Shown here: positions 1 through 7,341 of the stretch, piece after piece
Position numbering within the stretch: position 1 is the stretch's first letter
How the letters are laid out: every line of letters starts with the position of its first letter
Position numbers and translations under genes: made by a program
Assembly (NCBI GenBank): GCA_964410625.1
Contig: CAYPHY010000073.1
Location: forward strand, 1 to 15,165
Direction of reading: 5' to 3'
Source of the DNA: CAYPHY01 sp964410625
GTDB lineage: Bacteria > Chloroflexota > Anaerolineae > Promineifilales > Promineifilaceae
DNA length: 15,165 nucleotides
Notes under the pieces: model-generated
The model's input: the letters and a program-made list of their open reading frames with translations, nothing else
Database searches by the model: none
Told to the model about the DNA's origin: nothing

Positions 1-56
1 GCCACCTGCCACCTGCCACCTGCCACCTGCCACCTGCCACCTGCCACCTGCCACTC
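1..56. repeat. Tandem heptamer array (GCCACCT)n
   Basis: Seven perfect copies of GCCACCT occupy 1-49, followed by an eighth variant copy, GCCACTC, at 50-56. The array begins at or before the window edge, so its full length is unknown. The last copy overlaps the stop codon (complement of 55-57) of the decarboxylase-like gene, so the array sits directly behind that gene and probably between it and its missing partner. The variant copy matches the heptamer type seen at 2332-2408 (copies such as TCCACTC and GCCACTA), so the two arrays look related. Confidence 0.95.
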
Positions 57-564
57 AATCCTCCATTAAATCACGGGTGAGCAAAAGCGCGACGGGCATA
101 GACAAGCTGAGGGAGTAGGTGTGGGCTTCGCGGATTTGACGGCCGACCTGCGCCGGATCGCGCGCATACTCAAAAGGGATCCCCAACGCCCGCAATACCG
201 GTTCGGTTACTAGCCCGCCTTGTGTGTGCCAGGGGTAGGGTTCACCCATGTGACCGCGCAGGGCGATCAGCATACATACCGGTATACGATAGAGTTGTGC
301 CAGCGAGACAATGCCGTTGATCGCCGCCAGAAAGCCGTGGTTTTGTGCCAGCACCAAGTTGGGCGTCCCGGCAAAGTAGGCTCCGGCGGCAATGCCGATG
401 GCTTCTTCCTCTTTGGCTACTTCGATTAAACACATCTCCGGGTCTTCATCGGCCAGTTGCAGCAAGTAGACCAGCCAGGTTTCGGGCAGGGCAGTGATGA
501 AGCGAATGCCGCTATCTTTGATCCCCTGGTAGACTGCTTTTGAGTTGTTCAGCGAAACGGTCAT
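55..564 (-). CDS. Thiamine diphosphate enzyme alpha subunit, sulfopyruvate decarboxylase-like
   Basis: A 169-residue protein that looks like the N-terminal (PYR) half of a TPP-dependent decarboxylase. Its size matches stand-alone alpha subunits such as ComD of sulfopyruvate decarboxylase; phosphonopyruvate decarboxylase alpha is the close alternative. The run EVAKEEEAIGIAAG (residues 48-61) matches the segment holding the catalytic glutamate that activates the TPP ring (probably E53). RGHMGEP (103-109) followed by a Q-G-G turn is also typical of the group. The catalytic beta subunit with the GDG TPP-binding motif is not in the window; on this strand it would be downstream, beyond position 1. 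Start: GGAGG at 573-577 lies 8 nt before the ATG at 564 but only 2 nt before the ATG at 570, so 564 is preferred (570 would add two residues). The physiological substrate is not decided by the sequence. Confidence 0.82.
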   Translation of the reverse strand: MTVSLNNSKAVYQGIKDSGIRFITALPETWLVYLLQLADEDPEMCLIEVAKEEEAIGIAAGAYFAGTPNLVLAQNHGFLAAINGIVSLAQLYRIPVCMLIALRGHMGEPYPWHTQGGLVTEPVLRALGIPFEYARDPAQVGRQIREAHTYSLSLSMPVALLLTRDLMED

Positions 565-606
565 CGCCATGGCCTCCAGATTGTTTATCGGCGTTTAATA
601 GCAACG

Positions 607-634
607 AATTAGCGCAAAGATTGCTGCGCGAATT
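607..634. other. Hairpin upstream of the decarboxylase-like gene
   Basis: AATT-A-GCGCA (607-616) can pair with TGCGC-G-AATT (625-634): nine base pairs, one A/G mismatch and an 8-nt loop. No T-run follows on either strand, so it is not a clear terminator. It lies about 40 nt upstream of the minus-strand start and could be in the 5' leader or be an operator. Function unknown. Confidence 0.45.
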
Positions 635-891
635 AACTCGAATAAATGGTTACGCGTGTGCATTCGCGAATGCCAACGTGGACAAACGCGGATCACGCGG
701 ATTTTCATTCGTGGTGGTCGGCGACCAGCCGGTAAACTCTCCTCTACATTGTAACCTCACTAACTAGCGGGGCAACTGAAATAGTGGCTAGAGGAGTGGT
801 ATGTAGCGCGGGTTGGGATGTTTAAGCTAAACCCACAGCTGCCGGTTTGGCAAACTGGGCTACGATCTCGCAGGTCTCATATATCGTTGTC

Positions 892-919
892 TTGTCCAGC
901 TTGTATATCTTGATATATA
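892..919 (+). promoter_or_regulatory. Candidate promoter of the flavoprotein gene
   Basis: TTGTCC at 892-897 and TATATA at 914-919, separated by 16 nt, resemble -35 and -10 boxes. Transcription would begin around 926, upstream of the possible starts at 952, 961 and 985 but inside the longer open frame from 847. This supports a shorter protein. Judged by pattern only. Confidence 0.35.
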
Positions 920-984
920 GTCGCTTGCTTCACTTACTGGGAAAAACAAGGATGTTAGCAATGAGCACGAGGAGAGCGACAGAG

Positions 985-2337
985 ATGGAACAGGTTGATG
1001 TGGTGGTGATTGGAAGTGGGCAGGGTGGCGTGCCGTTGGCGGAGGCGTTAGCCAGGGACGGCCGTCAAGTGGTCATGTTTGAGCGTTCGGCGTGGGGTGG
1101 AAGCTGTGTTAACTATGGCTGCATCCCGTCGAAGAATCTTCTGGTTGCCGCCCATGCAGCAGCGGCCGCGCGAAACGCAAGCCGCTTTGGTATTCATGCC
1201 CAGGTTGAGGTGGATTTTGCGGCCGTGATGAAACGAGTCCGCGAATCCATTCGGCCGTCGGGCATTCGCAAGCGGCTGGAGCGGGCAGGCGTGCGTCTAA
1301 TTCGCGCCGAAGCCTCGTTTGTTGCCACCCAAACGGTTCAGGGTGGTGATACAGTTGTTCAATCGCCGCTGATCATCATCAACACTGGCAATTCGCCAGC
1401 TATACCGGAGATAGAGGGGTTGTCTGAGGCCCCTTATTTGACCGATCTCAACTTTTGGGAACAAACCGAGTTGCCGTCGCGCTTGCTGATTATGGGTGCG
1501 GGGTATATTGGGTTAGAGTTGGGACAGGCAATGCAGCGTTTGGGCAGCCAGGTGACGATTATCGAGAAGGGGGAACGGCCTGTTAGTAGTGAGGAGGAAG
1601 CGGTAAGCCAGGTTTTACAAGAGTCGCTAGAGGCGGATGGCGTGGAATTTAGTTGCAATACGACGGCCGACTGCGTGGAGCATCAGGATGGGCAGTTCCA
1701 TCTCTATGTGGCAGGCCAGGAACAGCCCCTGGTGGGCGACAGTCTGTTGGTGGCGGTGGGGCGACGGCCGAATGTAAAGGCGTTGGCACTCGATAAGGCC
1801 GGGATTGAACAGACGGAAAAGGGGTATATCAAAGTAGATAGCCACTTCCGCACAACGGCCGAGGGCGTTTATGCCATTGGTGACGTAACCGGGCAACCCG
1901 CCTTTACTCATGTCTCCTGGGAAGATTACCGGCGGCTCTATGGCATCCTGAATGGTGAGGAAAGAGAGCAGGGCGACCGGACGTTGGGGTATGCCTTCTT
2001 TACCGAACCGCAAGTCGGCCGCGTGGGCCTGACGGAGGCGCAGGCGCGAGAGAAGGGGTTCCAGCCACGACAGGTGACGCTACCGATGAAGCGAGTGGCC
2101 CGGGCGAGAATGAGTGGCGATTCGCTGGGCTTTTACCAGATGGTAGTTGATGAGGAGACGGACCGCATCTTGGGGGCAACGCTGGTCGGGCAGCAAGCGG
2201 CCGAGTTAGTCCATATCTTCTTGGCCTTGATCGAAGCCGAGGCCCCTTGGCAAACATTAGAGCAAGCCCAACCCATCCATCCCACCTACGCAGAGAGCCT
2301 ACCAACTTTAGCTAGAGAGCTATTGGCTAGTGATTAG
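985..2337 (+). CDS. FAD-dependent pyridine nucleotide-disulfide oxidoreductase (mercuric reductase/LpdA-like)
   Basis: A 450-residue class I flavoprotein disulfide reductase. Motifs in order: FAD dinucleotide fold VVIGSGQGG (8-15), redox-active disulfide CVNYGC (C41, C46) followed by IPSK, NAD(P) fold MGAGYIGLELG (170-180), second FAD motif with G299-D300, and the dimerisation domain from about 338 with HPTYAE (H432, E437), the usual active-site base pair. E194 at the end of the second NAD-fold strand suggests NADH over NADPH. There is no N-terminal heavy-metal domain and no C-terminal Cys pair of the kind used to bind Hg(II), so mercuric reductase activity is unlikely; no 2-oxoacid dehydrogenase genes are adjacent either. 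Start: the ATG at 985 begins MEQVDVVVIG, the usual family start, with GAGGAG 10 nt upstream. The ATG at 961 (AAGGA 8 nt upstream) is a real alternative adding eight residues. The substrate is unknown. Confidence 0.9.
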   Translation: MEQVDVVVIGSGQGGVPLAEALARDGRQVVMFERSAWGGSCVNYGCIPSKNLLVAAHAAAAARNASRFGIHAQVEVDFAAVMKRVRESIRPSGIRKRLERAGVRLIRAEASFVATQTVQGGDTVVQSPLIIINTGNSPAIPEIEGLSEAPYLTDLNFWEQTELPSRLLIMGAGYIGLELGQAMQRLGSQVTIIEKGERPVSSEEEAVSQVLQESLEADGVEFSCNTTADCVEHQDGQFHLYVAGQEQPLVGDSLLVAVGRRPNVKALALDKAGIEQTEKGYIKVDSHFRTTAEGVYAIGDVTGQPAFTHVSWEDYRRLYGILNGEEREQGDRTLGYAFFTEPQVGRVGLTEAQAREKGFQPRQVTLPMKRVARARMSGDSLGFYQMVVDEETDRILGATLVGQQAAELVHIFLALIEAEAPWQTLEQAQPIHPTYAESLPTLARELLASD

Positions 2338-2408
2338 TGGTGAGTGGTTAGTATTGACTGGCACTCGTCACTCTTCACTCCTCACTCTCCACTCGCCACT
2401 AACCACTA
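2332..2408. repeat. Inverted array of degenerate heptamers between convergent genes
   Basis: Eleven consecutive 7-bp units can be marked off. The first three follow GRTKAGT, the fourth (ATTGACT) is a hinge, and the last seven follow NYCACTM, the reverse complement type. GATTAGTGGT (2332-2341) is the exact reverse complement of ACCACTAATC (2402-2411), so the transcript can fold into a long imperfect hairpin. The array contains the stop codons of both flanking genes (2335-2337 plus; complement of 2406-2408 minus). It may act as a bidirectional terminator, though there is no T-run. Confidence 0.85.
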
Positions 2409-3578
2409 ATCTTGTTGAAGTTGCAGCCAGCGCACAATATCCCGGCGGCGGAGCAGACCGACCAATTGGCCGTTTTCGACAACTGGTAACTGGCGCACAT
2501 CACGCTCTCGCAGCTTGTTCAGGGCGTCACTGGCGTCATTTCGCGTGGTCAGTGTCGTCAGATGGTCATGAGTGGTCATAATATCCCCGACTTGCGTGGT
2601 TTCCCATTGGGAACGCGGAATGGCGCGAATGTCCTCCAGGGTTACAAGCCCGGCCAGGCGGCCGCTGTCTACCACCGGAAAGGCGTGCTCATCAGTTTGC
2701 ATCACATGCTCGTGGACGAGGCTGGCAATGGAACTGGTAGAGGGGACGACAGGGGGATCGCGGCGCATGACGGCCGTCACCGGCACATCTTCCAAAAGGT
2801 CATTGATGACCACCTGCCGGTAGCTTTGGACGGCCGCATTGCTGAGGAACCAGCCGATGAAAATCAGCCACAACCCACTGATGAACCCTGTGCCAAAGAA
2901 GGGTATCTGTACACCGAAAATCATCGCAACTCCGCCCAGAATCATCAGCCAGCCAATCGCCTGACCGACATAGGAAGACCAACGAGTGGCGCGACGCAGG
3001 TTATCGGTGATGGCCCAGAGGACGGAGCGCAGAATACGGCCGCCATCCAGCGGAAAGCCGGGGATTAAATTAAAAACGCCGAGGGCAATATTAATTGGAC
3101 CTAACCAGAGCAGGAGCGTGGATAGCGGGGATAGCTGCTCCATCACGGCCGTCGGGTCCGCCATCGCAAGATTGAGGCCCCGCCCGGCCAGGCTCAGCCC
3201 CAACCAGGTAAACAGCCCTCCAAGCACAATGCTGGTGATGGGGCCAACGACGGTGATTAAAAACTCGGCGCGGGGGGAGTGGGGTTCTCGTTGAATGTTG
3301 GCAACCCCACCGAATAAGAACAGGGTAATGTTCCTCACCGGGATACCCTGTGCCTGTGCCATTACTGAGTGTGCCAGTTCGTGGGCCAGCACGGAGGCAA
3401 AAAAGAGCAGCGAAGCGACAAGCGCAACCAACCATCTCGTGCCGCTGGACCACTCTGGATGTATTGCGCCAAACAGCGAACCCAGATTCCAGATGATGAG
3501 TAAGAAGATAAGCAGCCAGCTCCAATCAAGCTGAATACGGATACCGAAGATACGGCCGAGACTTATTCCACCCTGCAT
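2406..3578 (-). CDS. Site-2 protease family M50 metalloprotease with two CBS domains
   Basis: A 390-residue intramembrane zinc metalloprotease. Hydrophobic segments lie at about 20-33, 48-65, 105-135, 150-172 and 205-246. The zinc-binding motif HELAH is at 66-70 (E67 catalytic), and the second metal-ligand motif, NLIPGFPLDGGR (170-181), supplies D178. Two CBS domains follow in the cytoplasmic C-terminus (about 263-320 and 328-386; VTAVMRRDPP and VGDIMTTHD mark their starts). This is the CBS-containing SpoIVFB-like M50 subgroup, whose CBS pair is known or thought to sense adenine nucleotides. The protein substrate cannot be told from the sequence and no sigma or anti-sigma gene is adjacent. 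Start: AAGGAG in the complement of about 3586-3591 stands 7 nt before the ATG at 3578. Convergent with the flavoprotein gene across the heptamer array. Confidence 0.95.
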   Translation of the reverse strand: MQGGISLGRIFGIRIQLDWSWLLIFLLIIWNLGSLFGAIHPEWSSGTRWLVALVASLLFFASVLAHELAHSVMAQAQGIPVRNITLFLFGGVANIQREPHSPRAEFLITVVGPITSIVLGGLFTWLGLSLAGRGLNLAMADPTAVMEQLSPLSTLLLWLGPINIALGVFNLIPGFPLDGGRILRSVLWAITDNLRRATRWSSYVGQAIGWLMILGGVAMIFGVQIPFFGTGFISGLWLIFIGWFLSNAAVQSYRQVVINDLLEDVPVTAVMRRDPPVVPSTSSIASLVHEHVMQTDEHAFPVVDSGRLAGLVTLEDIRAIPRSQWETTQVGDIMTTHDHLTTLTTRNDASDALNKLRERDVRQLPVVENGQLVGLLRRRDIVRWLQLQQD

Positions 3579-3952
3579 TAGACAACTCCTTCCTTTTCTC
3601 AGCGATCATAACCTGTCTTCTTCACTGTAGGGGAGTGCATTGGCTTTGTAAATATACCTGTTCACAGCGAAACAAATTTCTGTGCGCTTATGATGATTTC
3701 AGACCGGACCTAAGATTTAGACGTTAGAGATTTTCAACGCTTGATTGATTTGTTCCACCAATTATACCACTTTCATGCCTCTAAACTGTATCTTGATACA
3801 TACGAAATCCAGGGGGATTGGCTATCTATGAAGATAGTTCCTTGAGGTTTTGGGGTTTTGGTAACAGTTCAAACAGGTTGGCTGTTTGCTAAATCAGCTA
3901 CTGATGTAATGTTTGTGTTTGCTGTTGTATGCGCAGCAAAAGGATGAGAGTG
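3579..3952. other. Divergent intergenic region (M50 protease / transketolase)
   Basis: About 370 bp without a gene, AT-richer than its surroundings. It must hold promoters for both flanking genes. TTGATT (3741-3746) and TATACC (3763-3768), spaced 16 nt, are a weak plus-strand promoter candidate. Small hairpins are possible at GTATC-TT-GATAC (near 3789-3800) and CTATC/GATAG (near 3823-3838). ATCATAA near 3605 recurs inverted as TTATGAT near 3687. No recognisable riboswitch or RNA gene was found. Confidence 0.5.
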
Positions 3953-4915
3953 ATGGCGAGCGCAAAACCACTGGAAAATGAAATATTGGAAGATGATCGA
4001 ATGCCGCACCATCGTTCGGTAGATGAAATGCAGGAAACGGCCGAACGTCTTAGCCGCTGGATATTACAGATGACGACCGACGCCGGTTCAGGCCATCCAT
4101 CCAGCTCGCTTTCGGCCGTTGATATTTTGACCGTCCTCTATTTTGGGGCGATTATGCGCTATAACCCACAGGAACCAGATTGGGTATTGCGCGACCGCTT
4201 TATCTTAAGCAAAGGCCACGCCGCGCCAGCCCTCTATGCTGCCCTGGCCGAGGCCGGTTTTTTCCCTGTGGAACAACTTTCGTCGCTGCGTGAGCTGGGC
4301 AGTCCGTTGGAAGGTCATCCTAACATGCAGCTTTTGCCCGGTGTTGAAGCATCAACCGGCTCGCTGGGACAGGGGTTGTCCATTGGTTTGGGACATGCCC
4401 TGGCTATGCGTGTGGACAACACAGACCTCGATTACCGCGTTTACGTCCTGATCGGGGATGGCGAGGCAAACGAAGGGCAGATTTGGGAAGCGGCGATGAC
4501 GGCCGCCAAATATCAGGTAGACAATCTAACGGCCATCCTCGATTACAACAAGTACCAGCAGACCGGCTCGGTTAACCAGGTGATGCCCTCGCTGGAGCCG
4601 GTGGTAGACAAGTGGGAAGCTTTTGGCTGGGCGGTCAGCGAGATTGACGGCCATGACATTGAGCAGATTCTGGAAGCTTTGCAGGACGCGCGACGGGTAG
4701 TGGGGCGGCCGCAAATGATCATCGCCCACACCCGCAAAGGGCGCGGGCTTTCCATCTTTGAGGGCAACAACGTCAATCGCAAGCATGGTGAACCGCTGAC
4801 GGAGGAGGAGTTGGAAACAGCCCTGGCCGAATTGGAGGAGTGGCGGATTACGGATGAGTATAGCGACGAAGAGCCGGAATTGACGGCCGAAGACGTTTAC
4901 GGAGAGATAGGATGA
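3953..4915 (+). CDS. Transketolase, N-terminal (TPP-binding) subunit
   Basis: A 320-residue protein covering only the first of the transketolase domains. With its downstream partner it would form a complete enzyme that moves two-carbon ketol units between sugar phosphates. Motifs: AGSGHPSSSLS (44-54), RDRFILSKGHA (80-90), TGSLGQGLSIGLGHA (135-149) and the TPP/Mg motif GDGEANEG (168-175). The C-terminus is acidic (about 284-315). Start: three ATGs are possible (3929, 3944, 3953). AAAGGA at 3939-3944 lies 8 nt before 3953 and overlaps the ATG at 3944, so 3953 is preferred; 3929 would add eight residues. Split transketolases are common in archaea and several bacterial phyla. The pair may be housekeeping, or serve a specialised sugar route such as apulose or sulfosugar breakdown; the window has no further genes of those routes. 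Confidence 0.92.
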   Translation: MASAKPLENEILEDDRMPHHRSVDEMQETAERLSRWILQMTTDAGSGHPSSSLSAVDILTVLYFGAIMRYNPQEPDWVLRDRFILSKGHAAPALYAALAEAGFFPVEQLSSLRELGSPLEGHPNMQLLPGVEASTGSLGQGLSIGLGHALAMRVDNTDLDYRVYVLIGDGEANEGQIWEAAMTAAKYQVDNLTAILDYNKYQQTGSVNQVMPSLEPVVDKWEAFGWAVSEIDGHDIEQILEALQDARRVVGRPQMIIAHTRKGRGLSIFEGNNVNRKHGEPLTEEELETALAELEEWRITDEYSDEEPELTAEDVYGEIG

Positions 4916-5871
4916 TGAACATTGGCGAAATCAGCGGGCTTCCTGAAGGCCCGGCCACACGCGACGCCTTTGGCAACGCCTTAAGCGAATTGGGCGCATT
5001 AAACGATAATATAGTGGTCGTTGATGGCGATGTCGCCAATTCCACACGCACCGAAGCATTTGGCAAAGCCTTTCCGCACCGCTTTTTTAATGTTGGAATC
5101 GCCGAGAGCAACCTGGTGGGCGTTGCCGGTGGATTGGCAGCCGCTGGCAAGGATGTGGTCGCGGCCAGCTTTGCCTGTTTCCTGCTTTGTAATGCTTACG
5201 ATCAGATTCGCATGGGGGTTGCTTTTCCACAAATGAACGTCAAGCTGATTGGCTCGCATGGTGGTATCAGCATTGGCGAGGACGGCCCCAGCCAGATGGC
5301 GATTGAGGATATTGCGCTGGCGACATCGTTTCCGCACTTTACGGTGATCGTCCCGGCCGATGGCCCCAGCACCCATGCAGCTACGTTGGCTCTCTTCCAA
5401 CAAGCTGGGCCAGTCTATTTGCGTACCGGCCGCTCGAAAGTGCCGCAGATTTATGCTGATGATCCGGATTTTGCGATCGGCCGCGCCAACCAGTTACGCG
5501 ATGGGAGTGACGTGACCATCATCGCTTGCGGCTTAATGGTCGCTGCTGCGCTTGACGCGGCCGAGATGTTGAGCCAGGAGGGAGTTGAAGCGCGTGTGCT
5601 GGATATGCACACCATCAAGCCGCTGGATGAGGCGGCCGTCCTCCGTGCTGCTCGCGAGACAAAAGGGATTGTTACGGCGGAAGAACATTTGTTGGATGGC
5701 GGATTGGGGTCGGCCGTTGCCCGCGTGGTGGCCGAAAACCATCCAGTCCCTATGCGCTTTGTCGGCGTCCGCAACACCTATGCCGAGTCGGGGCCACCCC
5801 AAGCCTTACTCGCAAAGTATGGCCTGATGCCCGAGGACATTGTGGCCGCCGTCAGGCAAATAGCAGCTTAG
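4912..5871 (+). CDS. Transketolase, C-terminal (PYR + C-terminal domain) subunit
   Basis: A 319-residue partner of the preceding gene. The PYR domain carries the catalytic glutamate E65 in FFNVGIAESNLVGVAGG; the segments GSHGGISIGEDGPSQMAIED (115-134) and VPADGPSTHAA (148-158) are standard. The C-terminal domain starts near 190 and includes MHTIKPLDE (232-240) and TAEEHLLDGGLGSAV (255-269). The start ATG at 4912 overlaps the upstream stop TGA (4913-4915), so the genes are translationally coupled; GGAG at 4901-4904 is 7 nt upstream. A second ATG at 4915 follows at once and could also serve. The stop TAG (5869-5871) overlaps the stop of the convergent glycosyltransferase gene. Confidence 0.93.
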   Translation: MMNIGEISGLPEGPATRDAFGNALSELGALNDNIVVVDGDVANSTRTEAFGKAFPHRFFNVGIAESNLVGVAGGLAAAGKDVVAASFACFLLCNAYDQIRMGVAFPQMNVKLIGSHGGISIGEDGPSQMAIEDIALATSFPHFTVIVPADGPSTHAATLALFQQAGPVYLRTGRSKVPQIYADDPDFAIGRANQLRDGSDVTIIACGLMVAAALDAAEMLSQEGVEARVLDMHTIKPLDEAAVLRAARETKGIVTAEEHLLDGGLGSAVARVVAENHPVPMRFVGVRNTYAESGPPQALLAKYGLMPEDIVAAVRQIAA

Positions 5872-7139
5872 CTATCCAAATACCGGTTGATTAATTCGAT
5901 GGCGTTCTCCACACCATTCTCGGCGCGGATCATCTCCCCCAGGTTGGCGGCGCGGTAACACATCATATTGTCCTTGACGATAGAGCGGATAGCGTCGGCC
6001 AGTCGTTTGGCAGTTAGCTTCGGCCGAGGAACGGGTTTTGGCCCAACCCCCAGCGCGGCCACACGTTGCCCCCAGAAAATCTGATCGCCGAGATGAGGGA
6101 CAATAATCGTGGGAACACCAGCCCGTAGACCCGCCCCGGTTGTCCCGCTGCCGCCATGGTGGACAACGGCCGCCATGTGGGGGAAGAGCAGATGGTGGGG
6201 GGCGGCTTCCAGACAGAAGATAGAGTCAGGTAGCGGGAGCCTTCCTAGCCCGGCCCAACCGGAAAGTAAGATGGCTCGTTGCTCGCTGAGAGCGACCGCT
6301 TCGATCACCAAACGGGTCAATGCTTCCGGGTCGCGGCCGGTCATTGAGCCGAAGCCAATGTAGACAGGGGGTGACCCATCATCCAAAAACGCTTGCAAGT
6401 CGGGTGGCGGCTGCCAATGTGCTTGTTCGTCGAGGAACCAGTAGCCGGTGACGTGATAGGTGGGAGGCCAATCGGCCGCGGGCGGGGCAACGTGTGCGCT
6501 GTAGCCATGTAGGGCTAACAAACGCAGGCGGGCGGCCGTGTTTTCGGCCACTGTTTGCGATGGCAGACCTAATATATCCTGGCGAAAGCGGTTGATATTT
6601 TTATTGACCAGACGCCAGGGCAGCGGTTCAACGATCAGCTTGCCGATCAGATAGTTAGCCAGACTGAGGCCGTTGGGGTTGGGTGCACCGGCGGAGATGG
6701 CGCGGCCGTCGCGGGTGGCGACCAGAGCCGGTTGGAAGATAGCGCTGATTTGTTTGATGCCCAACTTTTCGGCAATTGACACCCCATAGACATCGGAAGT
6801 GAAGCTGGTGATGAGCGCGTCACTATCTTGTGCCGCCTGCCACACATCCTGCATCATCTCCCAACCGATCTCATTAAAGAGGCGTTTCATAATCTGCAAC
6901 TGGCGGATAGGACTGTTGCCTTGCTCGACCCAGCGCAATCCTTCCCCGCCAGCCATCATTGCCTGGATATCTACACCAGAAACGGCCGCCTCCAGCCCAT
7001 GCTGTTCAATCCACGTTCTAAAGTTAGAGCCGGCGACAATCCGCACCTGATAGCCTACAGCCTGCAATCCTTTTCCCAGGGCAATAAAAGGCTGGACGTC
7101 GCCGCGTGTGCCAAAGGCAATCATCGTAATACGAGCCAT
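5868..7139 (-). CDS. GT1-family glycosyltransferase (UGT80/MGT-like)
   Basis: A 423-residue GT-B fold glycosyltransferase. The N-terminus MARITMIAFGTRGDVQP (1-17), with its T-R-G-D-V-Q-P acceptor-domain signature, is typical of sterol 3-beta-glucosyltransferase-like and macrolide transferase-like enzymes. The donor-binding C-terminal half contains PVYIGFGSM (258-266) and the signature HHGGSGTTGAGLRAGVP (327-343), followed by PHLGDQIFWGQRV (348-360). The donor is probably UDP- or TDP-sugar and the acceptor a lipid or small hydrophobic molecule; the acceptor cannot be named from sequence. There is no signal peptide, in line with a cytoplasmic or membrane-peripheral enzyme. A Shine-Dalgarno site is weak (AGGG 2 nt before the ATG). 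The 3' end overlaps the convergent transketolase gene by 4 bp, with no terminator between them. Confidence 0.92.
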   Translation of the reverse strand: MARITMIAFGTRGDVQPFIALGKGLQAVGYQVRIVAGSNFRTWIEQHGLEAAVSGVDIQAMMAGGEGLRWVEQGNSPIRQLQIMKRLFNEIGWEMMQDVWQAAQDSDALITSFTSDVYGVSIAEKLGIKQISAIFQPALVATRDGRAISAGAPNPNGLSLANYLIGKLIVEPLPWRLVNKNINRFRQDILGLPSQTVAENTAARLRLLALHGYSAHVAPPAADWPPTYHVTGYWFLDEQAHWQPPPDLQAFLDDGSPPVYIGFGSMTGRDPEALTRLVIEAVALSEQRAILLSGWAGLGRLPLPDSIFCLEAAPHHLLFPHMAAVVHHGGSGTTGAGLRAGVPTIIVPHLGDQIFWGQRVAALGVGPKPVPRPKLTAKRLADAIRSIVKDNMMCYRAANLGEMIRAENGVENAIELINRYLDS

Positions 7140-7228
7140 AACCCTATTGTAGATCGTATCTTCAAAACCAGACAGTATTATTTGGACCAGGATCTAAACC
7201 GTTGCGTTGAGGCGTTTGCACGGTGTTA

Positions 7229-7267
7229 GATGGATTGGATGGCATTGAATTGTATTGGATGGTATTG
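7229..7267. repeat. Tandem repeat of about 10 bp (GATGGYATTG-like)
   Basis: Four adjacent units can be read: GATGGATTG (9 bp), GATGGCATTG, AATTGTATTG and GATGGTATTG. They lie between the terminator of the beta-helix pair and the glycosyltransferase start. The unit differs from the 7-bp arrays elsewhere. Function unknown. Confidence 0.8.
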
Positions 7268-7276
7268 GTAAAGAAT

Positions 7277-7310
7277 AAAGGCGTTGCTGATTGTTACCAG
7301 CAACGCCTTT
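7277..7310 (-). terminator. Rho-independent-type terminator of the beta-helix gene pair
   Basis: AAAGGCGTTGCTG (7277-7289) and CAGCAACGCCTTT (7298-7310) form a perfect 13-bp stem with an 8-nt loop. On the minus strand the hairpin begins 31 nt after the stop of the downstream beta-helix gene and is followed by a T-rich stretch (TTTATTCTTT). On the plus strand it is followed by only a short TTTT, so action there is possible but weaker, and no plus-strand gene precedes it. Confidence 0.88.
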
Positions 7311-7341
7311 TGCTTACGCCAAGCAGAGTGAGTTCGTCCGG

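Larger units (their letters stand above)
565..984. other. Divergent intergenic region with repeats and a candidate promoter
   Basis: This spacer separates the decarboxylase-like gene (minus) from the flavoprotein gene (plus). It holds a hairpin (607-634), a short repeat ACGCGGAT at 686-693 and 695-702, a palindrome ATTCGCGAAT near 662-671, a small hairpin TGGTC/GACCA (715-727) and a candidate sigma-70-type promoter at 892-919. An open frame runs through 847-984 from a TTG codon and would add a hydrophobic N-terminus to the flavoprotein, but it lies across the candidate promoter and has no family support. No other gene was seen. Confidence 0.6.

Noticed and set aside
1..56. CRISPR array
   Set aside because: The repeats are 7 bp and directly abutting, with no spacers; the window has no cas genes.
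540..767. A 75-codon plus-strand open frame across the decarboxylase start and spacer
   Set aside because: It runs through repeats and a hairpin, has no ribosome binding site or homology signal, and overlaps the start of a better-supported gene.
847..984. Possible 46-residue hydrophobic N-terminal extension of the flavoprotein from a TTG codon
   Set aside because: It has no good ribosome binding site, crosses a promoter-like sequence, and the family normally starts just before the FAD motif.
985..2337. Calling the flavoprotein merA or lpdA
   Set aside because: The mercury-binding cysteines are missing and no 2-oxoacid dehydrogenase genes adjoin it, so a specific symbol is not justified.
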